Positions 34,438 to 42,539 of a DNA stretch of 64,000 nt are shown one piece after another. The position numbers and the translations under genes were made by a program. Under the pieces are notes generated by a model that had not been told where the DNA came from, searched no databases, and saw only the letters and a program-made list of their open reading frames with translations. Location of the stretch: positions 2,170,001 through 2,234,000 of the forward strand of contig NZ_BSST01000001.1 of NCBI RefSeq assembly GCF_030161395.1. The letters run 5' to 3'. The stretch's first letter is position 1; each line of letters starts with the position of its first letter. Source of the DNA: Thalassotalea insulae (GTDB lineage: Bacteria > Pseudomonadota > Gammaproteobacteria > Enterobacterales > Alteromonadaceae).

Positions 34438-36879
34438 TTAACGTAAAATACTTTGTAATACTGCAATATCGACTAGATTACTAACACAGGATCTTAAGTT
34501 CGCCATGCTACTGTTTGCTACCAACTTACCTTCATTATCACTGCCAATATAAGCATTATCCCGCATGGCGTTAATTAAGGTCATTTGTGCTTTCTTATCA
34601 ATAAACTCTGGCGCATTAATATTGTTAAGTACCGATAACCGTTTGGCGATTGCTACCACTTTTTCACTAAATTCACTTTTAGTTATTGGAGATAACTGAT
34701 TGAGTAACGTGGTGATTATGGTTAAACGTTGTAGTGTTTCTTCCGCACATTCCCCCAGTATTCTGATTTTATTAAGGGAATTGGTATTACCCACCAGTGA
34801 CCAGAATCCTGCTTTACTTTGTTTAGCGAGCTGATGTTGCTCAAGCGTGGCTAGTATAGCCTCGGTTTGTTTGCTTAATTCGGTCATATCTTGCCATAAA
34901 AATAGATCGCGTTTTAACAGCGGCATTATTAAGTGAATTTGTGAAATTAACTCTTGCTGATTGATTTTTGCGTTGCGATCTAAGATGCGACATATCAATG
35001 CGGGTAGCATAAAGGCGTGGAGAATATTATTGCGATAATAGCGCATTTCTAATGCTGCGGAATCACTGAGGGAAATAATATCCCCAAAGCTATCTTGTTC
35101 AACATCCACTTTATTTAATGCGACAGCATCATCTATTAACTGCTGACCCGTTTGCTCTGGCAGCGTTAATTGCTCACTGTATGGCGCTGAGTTTTGTATC
35201 ATTAAAAAGAAATCCAGTTGTGCGGCTAATTCTTGACGTGATAACGCCTTATTTTCCGTCGCATGCAAAACAAGCGCAATGAGAGAAATACCATTAAGCG
35301 CGGCACTCTTATTAATCGCTACCATTACTTGATCTGCCAATACGTTAACGCTAGGAGTTAACCAAGAAGGCTTTTGTGGCTCCACGGCATCAATGGCGTC
35401 TTTCCATTCAGGTACCTGCTGATTTAAAAACTGGTTGATATTGATCGGCGTACCAAAATTGACATAGCCTTTACCGTAATTGCGTAGATTACGAATCGCC
35501 TTAAAGACACTAAAAATAGACTCATTTTGCTTTTTACTGCCGCTGAGTTCTTTATGGTAAGTCCCCACTTCCATCACGTGTTCATAGCCGAGATAAACCG
35601 GAACTAAGGTTAAAGGTCGGTCAATACCTCGCAGTAAGCTTTGAATGGTCATGGCGAGCATGCCAGTTTTCGGTTCAAGCAATTTACCGGTGCGGCTGCG
35701 TCCTCCTTCCGAATAGAATTTTACTGAATAACCCCGTTCAAATAATAACCCTAAATATTCACGGAAAATGGTGGAATACATACGATTCCCGCGGAAGCTT
35801 CGACGAATAAAAAAGGCCCCGGCTTTTCTGAAAATCGGTCCGGCAGGCCAAAAGTTTAAGTTAATACCGGCAGCAATTCTTGGAGTGACCAATCCTTGCT
35901 GATAAATGATATAGGTGAGTAATAAATAATCCATATGACTGCGGTGGCATGGTACATAGATGATTTCATGGCCTTCGTCTGCTAGTTCGCGCAAGGTGTT
36001 GGCATTATTGACTTCGATGCCATTATATAGCCGATTCCATAGCCAGTGCAGCACACGCTCGCCGACTCGGATCATTGACTCACGATAATCACCGGCAATT
36101 TCATTCATTATTGCCAGTGCCTGCTTTTCAACCTTTGCTTTGTCCTGATTTTTACTGGCGACTTCGTCTTCAATCAAGCGTTTGATCGCCGGATTTTTCA
36201 TCAGCGTCTTGAACATTTGCTGACGATGCATTAAGCGAGGGCCGGTAGCTGCTATTTTTTGTCGATAAAAATGAAAACGGGCGACGCGTAGAAACTTACG
36301 TACTGTGGCGCTATCGGTGCCTTGTTTATCGGCGATGAAACGAAAAGACAAAGATTCACTAAAACGTACTAAGGTATTGCGACCAAGAAACAGTACGATA
36401 AAAAATTTACGCAGCCAGTTGGGAGATTCCTGATCGGCCAATAAGGTGCCGACATTGGCGTTATTCTTTTCCTTTGTTGGCTTTCTGCCCCACACTAAAT
36501 TTACAGGGATTAACTGAGCGTCCAATTGTTCGTCAACTTGATGGGCGGCTAATATTGCTAAGCCTTGTTGTTGTGCCGACGGATTATTGGTTGCTTTAGC
36601 ACCCAATAAACGGCTGGGCTTTTCCAAACATAATGTCCGGTCATAACATTGGCCGTTAATAGTGACCTGTTCAAATGGATCGGGATAACTCAGTTTGCGA
36701 CAGGCTTTTTGCAGTGTTAATAAGTCACTGGCCGATTGATGGCGAACCACATAAAAGATTGGTTTATTGCTATCGGCTTGTTTATTATCAAGGACATTAT
36801 CGGCAACAATTCTACAATTTACCCAGAGTTTAATGGGGAGTTTTAATAGAAAATAAAAAAATTGTCGGAATGCTAACAT
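34438..36879 (-). CDS. plsB: Glycerol-3-phosphate 1-O-acyltransferase
   Basis: An 813-residue peripheral inner-membrane enzyme that starts phospholipid synthesis. The acyltransferase core shows the four PlsB blocks: VPCHRSHMDYLLLTY (HX4D), AAGINLNFWPAGPIFRKAGAFFIRRSF, VKFYSEGGRSRTGKLLEPKTGML and LVPVYLGYEHVMEV. The N-terminal region (about 1-280) and long C-terminal tail are as in enterobacterial PlsB. It uses acyl-ACP or acyl-CoA. The gene is monocistronic and divergent from the M20 peptidase gene. Confidence 0.96.
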   Translation of the reverse strand: MLAFRQFFYFLLKLPIKLWVNCRIVADNVLDNKQADSNKPIFYVVRHQSASDLLTLQKACRKLSYPDPFEQVTINGQCYDRTLCLEKPSRLLGAKATNNPSAQQQGLAILAAHQVDEQLDAQLIPVNLVWGRKPTKEKNNANVGTLLADQESPNWLRKFFIVLFLGRNTLVRFSESLSFRFIADKQGTDSATVRKFLRVARFHFYRQKIAATGPRLMHRQQMFKTLMKNPAIKRLIEDEVASKNQDKAKVEKQALAIMNEIAGDYRESMIRVGERVLHWLWNRLYNGIEVNNANTLRELADEGHEIIYVPCHRSHMDYLLLTYIIYQQGLVTPRIAAGINLNFWPAGPIFRKAGAFFIRRSFRGNRMYSTIFREYLGLLFERGYSVKFYSEGGRSRTGKLLEPKTGMLAMTIQSLLRGIDRPLTLVPVYLGYEHVMEVGTYHKELSGSKKQNESIFSVFKAIRNLRNYGKGYVNFGTPININQFLNQQVPEWKDAIDAVEPQKPSWLTPSVNVLADQVMVAINKSAALNGISLIALVLHATENKALSRQELAAQLDFFLMIQNSAPYSEQLTLPEQTGQQLIDDAVALNKVDVEQDSFGDIISLSDSAALEMRYYRNNILHAFMLPALICRILDRNAKINQQELISQIHLIMPLLKRDLFLWQDMTELSKQTEAILATLEQHQLAKQSKAGFWSLVGNTNSLNKIRILGECAEETLQRLTIITTLLNQLSPITKSEFSEKVVAIAKRLSVLNNINAPEFIDKKAQMTLINAMRDNAYIGSDNEGKLVANSSMANLRSCVSNLVDIAVLQSILR

Positions 36880-37010
36880 CTTGTTTTGCTCAAATTTATT
36901 CGAACAGTTAGTTTAGCAGTTTTATCTAAATTTGTCTTATTGCTGATATGGCTTAATGCTAAAGCGATTCAGGCGAATCGTCAGCAATAGCAGCCCCTAG
37001 GAACTTAATA

Positions 37011-38330
37011 ATGAAAAAGTTTATTGTACTCGTTTGTCTTACTCACATATTGGCTTTCACATCAGCTAATGCTCGGCAATCGTTAGGTGTTGTTGAACAA
37101 CAGATGATCAGAGAAATTCATCAGGAATTACCGAAAACGATTGAGCAGTTGGCACAGGCAGTCAATATTAATAGCGGTACGATGAATTTCCCCGGAGTTA
37201 AAGCGGTTGGTGAATTGATGATAGCGCAACTGAGCGCTTTAGGTTTTGCGGCGAAATGGCAAAAGGGAGGTGCTTTTAATCGTGCTGGTCACGTGGTTGC
37301 TCACTTTAATCATAACCAAGCAAACAAGAAAAAAATCCTGATGATCGGGCATCTGGATACAGTGTTCGCGAAAGATGACAGTTTTCAGCAATTTCAGCGG
37401 CTTTCAGAAACAGAAGCGTCTGGTCCAGGTGTGATTGATATGAAAGGTGGTAATGCGATTATTCTGGCGTCATTACAGGCATTAAAAAAAGTGAATATTT
37501 TACAGGATCTAGCTATTACAGTGGTGCTGACCGGCGACGAAGAAAGCAGCGGCCGGCCGTTAGCCTTATCGAAAAAAGCCATTGTTGATGCGGCAAAATG
37601 GGCGGATATTGCACTGGGGTTTGAAAATGGTGACAGTAATATAGGCACGGCCATGGTAGCAAGGCGTAGTTATTTAGGCTGGACGCTTACAGTTACTGGA
37701 AAAGCGGCTCATTCATCACAAATATTTACCACAGAACAAGGTTATGGCGCAGTATTGGAAGCCGCGCGTATTCTTAATGCCTTTCGAGAACAGTTATCGC
37801 AGCAGCAGAACTTAACCTTTAACCCTGGGGTGATCGCTGGTGGCACACGAGTTAATGGCCAGCAAGCAGCATCAAGCTTCAATGCTTTTGGTAAAGCCAA
37901 TGTGATTGCGCAACGCTTAATCGTTAACGGTGATTTGCGTGGGTTAACAGAGCAGCAGGTGGCAAATGCTAGAAAGATGATGCAGGCGATTGTCAGTGAC
38001 AATCTTGCTCACACTCAAGCAGTGCTTAGCTTTTCAACTGGGTATCCGCCGATGGCACCTACTAGCGGCAATCAGCAGTTACTTTCATTGTATAGTCAGG
38101 TTAGCCAGGATCTAGGATATGGTGAGGTGGTTGCCGCTAACCCAAGAAAAGCGGGAGCTGCAGATATTTCTTTTGCCGCAAATCATGTTGAAATGGCGTT
38201 AGATGGCTTAGGCCTTATGGGGCGGGGAGGCCATACTAAAAATGAAGTTGCGGATTTAACATCTCTTACAAAAAACATCGAAAAGACAGCGATATTACTT
38301 TATCGTTTATCACAAAATAGCGCTGAGTGA
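37011..38330 (+). CDS. Exported M20-family metallopeptidase (glutamate carboxypeptidase-like)
   Basis: A 439-residue secreted zinc peptidase. A signal peptide (MKKFIVLVCLTHILAFTSANA) leads to an M20 catalytic domain with MIGHLDTVFAKDD (His, Asp), GPGVIDMKGGNAI (bridging Asp) and LTGDEESSGRPL (catalytic Glu pair), then a lid domain opening with GWTLTVTGKAAHSS. The C-terminal His ligand is in GRGGHTKNEVADL. This order resembles carboxypeptidase G2, which releases C-terminal glutamate from folates and peptides. Substrate cannot be fixed. AGGA precedes the ATG. It is followed after 7 bp by a NYN-domain gene. Confidence 0.85.
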   Translation: MKKFIVLVCLTHILAFTSANARQSLGVVEQQMIREIHQELPKTIEQLAQAVNINSGTMNFPGVKAVGELMIAQLSALGFAAKWQKGGAFNRAGHVVAHFNHNQANKKKILMIGHLDTVFAKDDSFQQFQRLSETEASGPGVIDMKGGNAIILASLQALKKVNILQDLAITVVLTGDEESSGRPLALSKKAIVDAAKWADIALGFENGDSNIGTAMVARRSYLGWTLTVTGKAAHSSQIFTTEQGYGAVLEAARILNAFREQLSQQQNLTFNPGVIAGGTRVNGQQAASSFNAFGKANVIAQRLIVNGDLRGLTEQQVANARKMMQAIVSDNLAHTQAVLSFSTGYPPMAPTSGNQQLLSLYSQVSQDLGYGEVVAANPRKAGAADISFAANHVEMALDGLGLMGRGGHTKNEVADLTSLTKNIEKTAILLYRLSQNSAE

Positions 38331-38337
38331 ATGAGCA

Positions 38338-38811
38338 ATGAAGAAAATTGCAGTATTTGTCGATGTACAAAATATTTATTACACCACCAGAGATACCTTT
38401 AGACGACAGTTTAATTATCGAAAACTATGGCAATTATTGAGCGCTCAGGGAGATATTGTCGTAGCGAATGCCTACGCGATTGAACGCAGTGATGATGCCC
38501 AGCATAAATTTCAAAAGGCATTAAAGCACATTGGCTTTAGTGTAAAGCTCAAACCTTATATTCAACGCGCTGATGGTTCAGCAAAAGGTGATTGGGACGT
38601 CGGCATCACTATCGATGTTTTGGAGTGTGCGAATGACGTTGATCAGATAGTGTTACTTTCGGGTGATGGCGACTTTGATTTATTGCTGCGGAAAGTAAGA
38701 GATAAGTATCAAGTAGAGACGCAAGTTTATGGCGTATTAGCGTTAACTGCGAATTCTTTGATTAATAGTGCCGATGAATTTTCTCCGATAGATGAAGCCT
38801 TGCTACTGTAG
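38338..38811 (+). CDS. NYN-domain (LabA/DUF88-type) protein
   Basis: A 157-residue single-domain protein of the NYN/PIN-like nuclease fold. The acidic active site is readable: VFVDVQNIYY at the N-terminus, GDWDVGITIDVLE in the middle and LLSGDGDFDLLLRKVRD, a hallmark of LabA/DUF88. Members are putative RNases with metal-dependent chemistry. No partner domain such as OST-HTH is present. It may be cotranscribed with the upstream M20 peptidase gene (7-bp gap). Physiological role unknown. Confidence 0.85.
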   Translation: MKKIAVFVDVQNIYYTTRDTFRRQFNYRKLWQLLSAQGDIVVANAYAIERSDDAQHKFQKALKHIGFSVKLKPYIQRADGSAKGDWDVGITIDVLECANDVDQIVLLSGDGDFDLLLRKVRDKYQVETQVYGVLALTANSLINSADEFSPIDEALLL

Positions 38812-38841
38812 AAGAAGTGCTTCTGATAATTTAAGTTGAGA

Positions 38842-39591
38842 CTATTTATATCTAGCTAATATTTTAAGCCAGTTTTTGTCTTTCGGGAGTTTTTTGACTA
38901 TTGTATCTAGCTCATCAAATACCGGTGATAAATGCTTAGGCACTAAAACACGACGTTCATAAATATCGTGCGGTTTGTTGGATAAATGGAAGATGGATTG
39001 CCAGTTATTTTTTTTCACTAAATAATCAAGAGTGGAACGGCTGATCACCGCCGCGTCGATGCGCTTATTTAACAGCATATAAAATAGATCGACTTCTTTA
39101 ACTGTTTCAATATGGCTGATTTTATTGCGGTTAACTAGTTCACTTATGCCATAGTAATAAAACCCCCTAACGCCGCCAAACACTTTTCCGGCTAATGAAT
39201 CAGGTGTGGTAAATTCTATTGGGGTCTCAGCCAATGAAACAACTTCATCTCTATCGGTAAAAATTTTCTCGGTCCATAAATAATTAACTTCTTTTTTATC
39301 GTTAAACCAGACGGGGTTCACTCCTAATAAAATGCCCTGGAGTTTTTCATCCTTGAGCATACGTTCAATACGCTTTCTTGGCACAAATACTAGTTCAAAA
39401 TGATGCGTAGTACTGCGGGTATTTAAGTAACGGGTAAAATCATAATACAAGCCTTGTTTGATTTGGATATTTATCACCAGAGGGGGTTTTGTATGATAAT
39501 GGTAAACACTAACCGTTTGTTTAACCTGTGCAGAGGCAAAACCAGAGAATAACAAAATGATGGTAAGAAGATAGCGCACAAGCCCAAACAA
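38842..39591 (-). CDS. Periplasmic solute-binding-protein-like (SBP_bac_3) protein
   Basis: A 249-residue protein with a signal peptide (LLTIILLFSGFASA) and a type-3 extracellular solute-binding fold: YDFTRYLNTRSTTHHFELVFVPRKRIERML, GILLGVNPVWFND, then the second lobe LAGKVFGGVRGFYY and ISRSTLDYLVKK. There are no ABC permease or ATPase genes nearby, so it is an orphan. Such orphans often serve as sensory or moonlighting binding proteins in Alteromonadales. The start is weak: TTG 39591 gives a normal signal peptide and GTG 39579 is an alternative. Confidence 0.72.
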   Translation of the reverse strand: MFGLVRYLLTIILLFSGFASAQVKQTVSVYHYHTKPPLVINIQIKQGLYYDFTRYLNTRSTTHHFELVFVPRKRIERMLKDEKLQGILLGVNPVWFNDKKEVNYLWTEKIFTDRDEVVSLAETPIEFTTPDSLAGKVFGGVRGFYYYGISELVNRNKISHIETVKEVDLFYMLLNKRIDAAVISRSTLDYLVKKNNWQSIFHLSNKPHDIYERRVLVPKHLSPVFDELDTIVKKLPKDKNWLKILARYK

Positions 39592-39866
39592 TTAATTAAT
39601 GAGGTATTTACCTAGTATAGTAAATAGTGAACAAGGTTAGTAGATGATAAATAAGTCTTTATTTGCAGGTACTGTTTGTTAGCGTTAAAGCGGATCTATA
39701 TTACAATGAATAACCTGAGTTAGTGAATATGATCAGGGATAGCGTGAAGGTGCTTACTTCTTGCTATAGTAAGCCAATATAAATGGAAAAAGGACTTAAT
39801 TATTAACGCATTAGTTACTGAACAGTAATGTAATAATCGTAACTTGGATGGAAAAGGTGAATAAAG

Positions 39867-40409
39867 GTGGCGTTAGATAAATTATCAAAACAAATCACTC
39901 GATTGGCAGATAATGAAAAAGCATTACCGCCAGTTGAATTATGGGATCCACCGTATTGCGGTGAGATTAAACTGACCATTAAAAGCAATGGTGACTGGTA
40001 TTATCAGGACACTATTTTTAAACGTCTATCATTGGTGAAACTCTTTGCATCAGTGCTAAAAAAAGAAGCGGATGATTACTTTTTGGTAACGCCGGTAGAG
40101 AAAGTGAAAATTACTGTTGAAGATGTGCCATTTATTATCACCCAATGGCAGTGGTTGGATGAACAACAGTCGGTGATGGAGCTCACTACCAACTTAGGCG
40201 ATAGCTTTGTGCTGAATAGTGAACATCAACTGAGCGATAATGAGCAGGGTGCTTTGTATGTTAATGTCAGACATAACTTAAGGGCGAAAGTACATCGTAA
40301 TGTCTATTATCAGTGGGTGGATTTAGCGCAGCAAGAACAGCTGGCAGATAAAACAGTATTGACGTTTTATAGTGATGGTCAGTGCTATGTGCTTGGGGAG
40401 GTGGACTAG
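39867..40409 (+). CDS. DUF1285-family protein
   Basis: A 180-residue cytosolic protein matching the DUF1285 fold: LPPVELWDPPYCGEIKLTIKSNGDWYYQDTIFKR, then LVKLFASVLKKEADDYFLVTPVEKVKI. The function is unknown; family structures show a small beta domain. A GTG start at 39867 is forced by an in-frame TGA at 39858-39860; AAAGG lies 9 bases upstream. The gene is intact and stops 175 bp before the first cassette of the integron-like array, so the array sits right behind it. Confidence 0.83.
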   Translation: MALDKLSKQITRLADNEKALPPVELWDPPYCGEIKLTIKSNGDWYYQDTIFKRLSLVKLFASVLKKEADDYFLVTPVEKVKITVEDVPFIITQWQWLDEQQSVMELTTNLGDSFVLNSEHQLSDNEQGALYVNVRHNLRAKVHRNVYYQWVDLAQQEQLADKTVLTFYSDGQCYVLGEVD

Positions 40410-40479
40410 CGCGTAGTCGTTTGTATCTGTTTTTGCTCGATGTCCGATATTAAGTGAAATTCTTTTGAGTTTAGCTTTT

Positions 40480-40584
40480 CTATTGACGTTATATTGTTGT
40501 GTTGGCGACAGCGCGTCAGGGTTAAAACCACCAAAGACCCGCTGCTGCTTGTTGTTTTGCGTCCATTTAAAGCACTTGTCATAA
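40480..40584 (-). other. Degenerate attC-like site at the end of the cassette array
   Basis: Read on the minus strand right after the ridA-like stop codon, GTTATGACAAGTGCTTTAAA followed by TGGACGCAAAACAACA resembles the 5' half of the neighbouring attC sites. The 3' half ending in GGCGTTAT is not recognisable; GGTTTTAACCCTGACGCGC is the closest stretch. The array appears truncated or decayed here. Boundaries are approximate. Confidence 0.4.
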
Positions 40585-40965
40585 CTAGATTACAACGCAA
40601 TCAATTTCTGTTTCAACAAGCCACAATTTATCGATAAATTGGCTTACTTCAACAAAAGTGCAAGCGGGTTTTATTTTAGAAAACAATTCACCATGAGCTT
40701 TTGCTGCCTCTTCCCAACGAGTAATATCGGTAAGCATAATTCGTGTTCTAATGACACCTTGCAGACTACCGCCCGCTTCTTCGATTGCTTTTATTGACAG
40801 CTGTAAACAGTATTTAGTTTGATTGTAGACATCACCTTCATACACTGTTTGCCCATTTTCAATCGGAGCGGTTCCAGACACAGCTATAGAATTTCCAATT
40901 CTACAAGCGCGAGAGAATCCAATTGGCTCTTCAAGATGAGAACCCGAGCTGACAATTTTTTTCAT
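40585..40965 (-). CDS. RidA/YjgF-family protein in a gene cassette
   Basis: A 126-residue RidA-type protein. Family features are the N-terminal AVSGTAPI and the GVIRTRIMLTDITRWEEAAKAHGELF helix with the catalytic-type Arg. The C-terminal VETEIDCVVI carries the conserved Glu, and the trimer-forming fold length is standard. RidA proteins hydrolyse reactive enamine or imine intermediates; this version diverges from canonical RidA, so substrate is unsure. It starts about 20 bases after an attC-like site and ends at another, i.e. it is the ORF of one integron cassette. It runs opposite to the DUF1285 gene. Confidence 0.82.
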   Translation of the reverse strand: MKKIVSSGSHLEEPIGFSRACRIGNSIAVSGTAPIENGQTVYEGDVYNQTKYCLQLSIKAIEEAGGSLQGVIRTRIMLTDITRWEEAAKAHGELFSKIKPACTFVEVSQFIDKLWLVETEIDCVVI

Positions 40966-40980
40966 AATATTCCAGGTAGT

Positions 40981-41062
40981 TATAACGCCTCAATAACAGG
41001 CTAAAATTTAGTGAAGCGAACAGCCAACTGTTTTTTTGTCTGTTCTTGTGCGCCAAGTTATG
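40981..41062 (-). other. attC-like recombination site 1
   Basis: On the minus strand the site starts ACATAACTTGGCGCACAAGA, contains ACAAAAAAACAGTTGGCTGTTCG and ends CTGTTATTGAGGCGTTATAA. Outer arms (CGCCTCAATAACAG against CTGTTCTTGTGCG, plus-strand reading) can pair imperfectly, as attC arms do. The CAGTTGGCT block is shared with site 2. The site is about 82 bp, beginning at the stop codon of the YbjQ-like gene and ending 16 bases before the RidA start codon, the expected cassette geometry. Confidence 0.75.
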
Positions 41063-41375
41063 TTTTTAATTTAACCGCTGTTCCAAAGACCATTATTTCA
41101 GATGAACCATCCATTATTGCACTTGTAGTAAAGCGAATACCTACAACAGCATCTGCTCCCTTTTCTTGTGCATTTTCAACAAGACGTTGAATCGCTATAT
41201 CTCTGGCGTCAGTTAACATCTCGGTGTAACCGCGTATTTCACCACCGATAATGCTTTTCAAGCCAGCCATAATGTCACGACCAATATGCTTTGCTTGAAC
41301 AACATTACCAGTAACGACACCAACAATTTTTTCTATTTCTCTTCCAGGGATTGACTCGGTGGTCGAATAAATCAT
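41058..41375 (-). CDS. YbjQ/UPF0145-family protein in a gene cassette
   Basis: A 105-residue protein of the YbjQ (heavy-metal-binding-domain-like) family: IEKIVGVVTGNVVQAKHIGRDIMAGLKSIIGGEI, GYTEMLTDARDIAIQRLVENAQEKGADAVVGIRF, then EIMVFGTAV. It forms pentamers in known structures; its function is poorly defined. ATG 41375 is chosen because AAGGAA lies 6 bases upstream; an earlier start would run into the attC site. It is the single ORF of its cassette, with attC-like sites on both sides. Confidence 0.85.
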   Translation of the reverse strand: MIYSTTESIPGREIEKIVGVVTGNVVQAKHIGRDIMAGLKSIIGGEIRGYTEMLTDARDIAIQRLVENAQEKGADAVVGIRFTTSAIMDGSSEIMVFGTAVKLKT

Positions 41376-41391
41376 AAAGCTTCCTTGAAAA

Positions 41392-41490
41392 TATAACGCC
41401 ACGTTAAGTGGCTAATGACAGTTTGACTAAAATAAGTGAGGCACGAACGGAAAGCCAACTGTTTTTAGTTCGTTTGAATGCCTTAATATG
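41392..41490 (-). other. attC-like recombination site 2
   Basis: On the minus strand the site runs from CATATTAAGGCATTCAAACG through AACTAAAAACAGTTGGCTTT to TTTTAGTC and GCCACTTAACGTGGCGTTAT. The last block, with TTAGCCACTTAA and GGCGTTAT, is the classical 3' end of marine integron attC sites. It is 99 bp, starts 16 bases after the DUF3185 stop codon and ends 16 bases before the YbjQ-like start codon. Confidence 0.85.
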
Positions 41491-41506
41491 TGCTTATTGA
41501 TTGATA

Positions 41507-41698
41507 TTATTTGAGTCTTGTAATACCAATTAAAATCGCAATTATACCACCAGCCATTCCCACCCAAGCCTCAATAGGCGTGTCCCCACTTAATGCTCGA
41601 GTAACTTGTGAGCTAGCAGAATCATAAATATTGTAGCCCCACATAGCTGATACAACACCCGCAATAATAAGGACTATTCCGATAATTTTGTTATTCAT
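41507..41698 (-). CDS. DUF3185-like small membrane protein in a gene cassette
   Basis: A 63-residue protein with two transmembrane helices: IIGIVLIIAGVVSAMWGYNIYDSA, then WVGMAGGIIAILIGIT. The YNIYDSASSQVTRALSGD stretch between them resembles DUF3185. The function is unknown. It is the only ORF of its cassette, starting just after an upstream attC-like site region and ending at attC-like site 2. Minimal cassettes encoding tiny membrane proteins are common in integrons. Confidence 0.75.
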   Translation of the reverse strand: MNNKIIGIVLIIAGVVSAMWGYNIYDSASSQVTRALSGDTPIEAWVGMAGGIIAILIGITRLK

Positions 41699-41751
41699 TT
41701 TAACTCCTGAAATTTATAAATATACAGTTGAACGTATCAACTGACTAAACG

Positions 41752-41851
41752 CATAACGGCACAATATGGGGCGTACAAAAGCTTAGCTAAAGTTAGCGAA
41801 GAATGAGCGCCAGCCAAGCTTTAGATATCCCATTGATAATTGCCTTGTATG
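41752..41851 (-). other. attC-like recombination site 3
   Basis: On the minus strand it begins ATACAAGGCAATTATCAATG and ends CCCCATATTGTGCCGTTATG. The outer arms GGCAATTATCAATGGG and CCCCATATTGTGCC pair with bulges, and the inner AAAGCTTGGCT and AGCTAAGCTTT also pair. It is a different attC subtype from sites 1 and 2, as expected for cassettes of separate origin. It starts 5 bases after the stop codon of the last cassette ORF. Confidence 0.75.
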
Positions 41852-41855
41852 AGTT

Positions 41856-42236
41856 CTATTTCCGTATGGCCTTCATTTGACATAAACAAACACCAGCTGA
41901 ATACAACCCAACAAGCACATAATAAAACCCTTTTTGAGAACGAATCATATTATTTGATATAAAGTCCGGGAATGAATAAGCAATTAAAGCCAGAGATACG
42001 CTTCCAGAAATAACTGCGGTGACCATTCTAAGTATTTGGGCGTGGTAACTAAGAAAATTTAATGCAACTAAAACCACGATATAGATCAACGTATATCCAT
42101 GGATACTTCCTTTACCAAAGAAAGCTAGTGACGCCATTCCCAGCAAAATACCGACACCACCAATTACAGTTGAGCACTTATTCATTCCTGAATCTGGTTG
42201 AGTAAAACTCATTTTATAACGGTATTGGTTCGTCAC
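41856..42236 (-). CDS. Hypothetical four-helix membrane protein in a gene cassette
   Basis: A 126-residue protein with about four hydrophobic segments (STVIGGVGILLGMASLAFF, YTLIYIVVLVALNFLSY, MVTAVISGSVSLALIAY, FYYVLVGLYSAGVCLC). No family is recognised. Start is GTG 42236 with GGAG 6 bases upstream; an ATG at 42212 is possible. It is the most upstream visible cassette of the array; on its 5' side I do not find a convincing attC or attI. Confidence 0.65.
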   Translation of the reverse strand: MTNQYRYKMSFTQPDSGMNKCSTVIGGVGILLGMASLAFFGKGSIHGYTLIYIVVLVALNFLSYHAQILRMVTAVISGSVSLALIAYSFPDFISNNMIRSQKGFYYVLVGLYSAGVCLCQMKAIRK

Positions 42237-42539
42237 TGAACACTCCAGAACCCTAATAGCTTATTATCGAGCATTTCGGGTTATGCCAAATCAACGATTT
42301 AAAGCAAACCACATATCAGGATAAATTTTTAATTATTTTAGCACCTTATCAATAGAATTAATTTATTACAATATAGTCAGGCTGTGTGGAAAACGAGAGT
42401 TGAGATAAACGAGCCATACATTAGACTCGTGATGTAAATATTCGCTTAATAAAAAACGATTTATTCAAGGTCTGCTTCACGCTCATCTGCTACGGGCAGT
42501 TGAAATTACATTGCTGGTAGCTGTCACAGCATTTAATAT
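42237..42539. other. Intergenic region at the upstream end of the cassette array
   Basis: A 303-bp gap between the last cassette gene and hemN. I see no integrase gene, no clear attI or attC, and no strong hairpin with T-run. The array boundary therefore cannot be placed exactly. Confidence 0.5.

Noticed and set aside
40406..40600. 64-codon minus-strand ORF after the RidA cassette
   Set aside because: It overlaps the degenerate attC and the RidA coding end; no family and no ribosome site.
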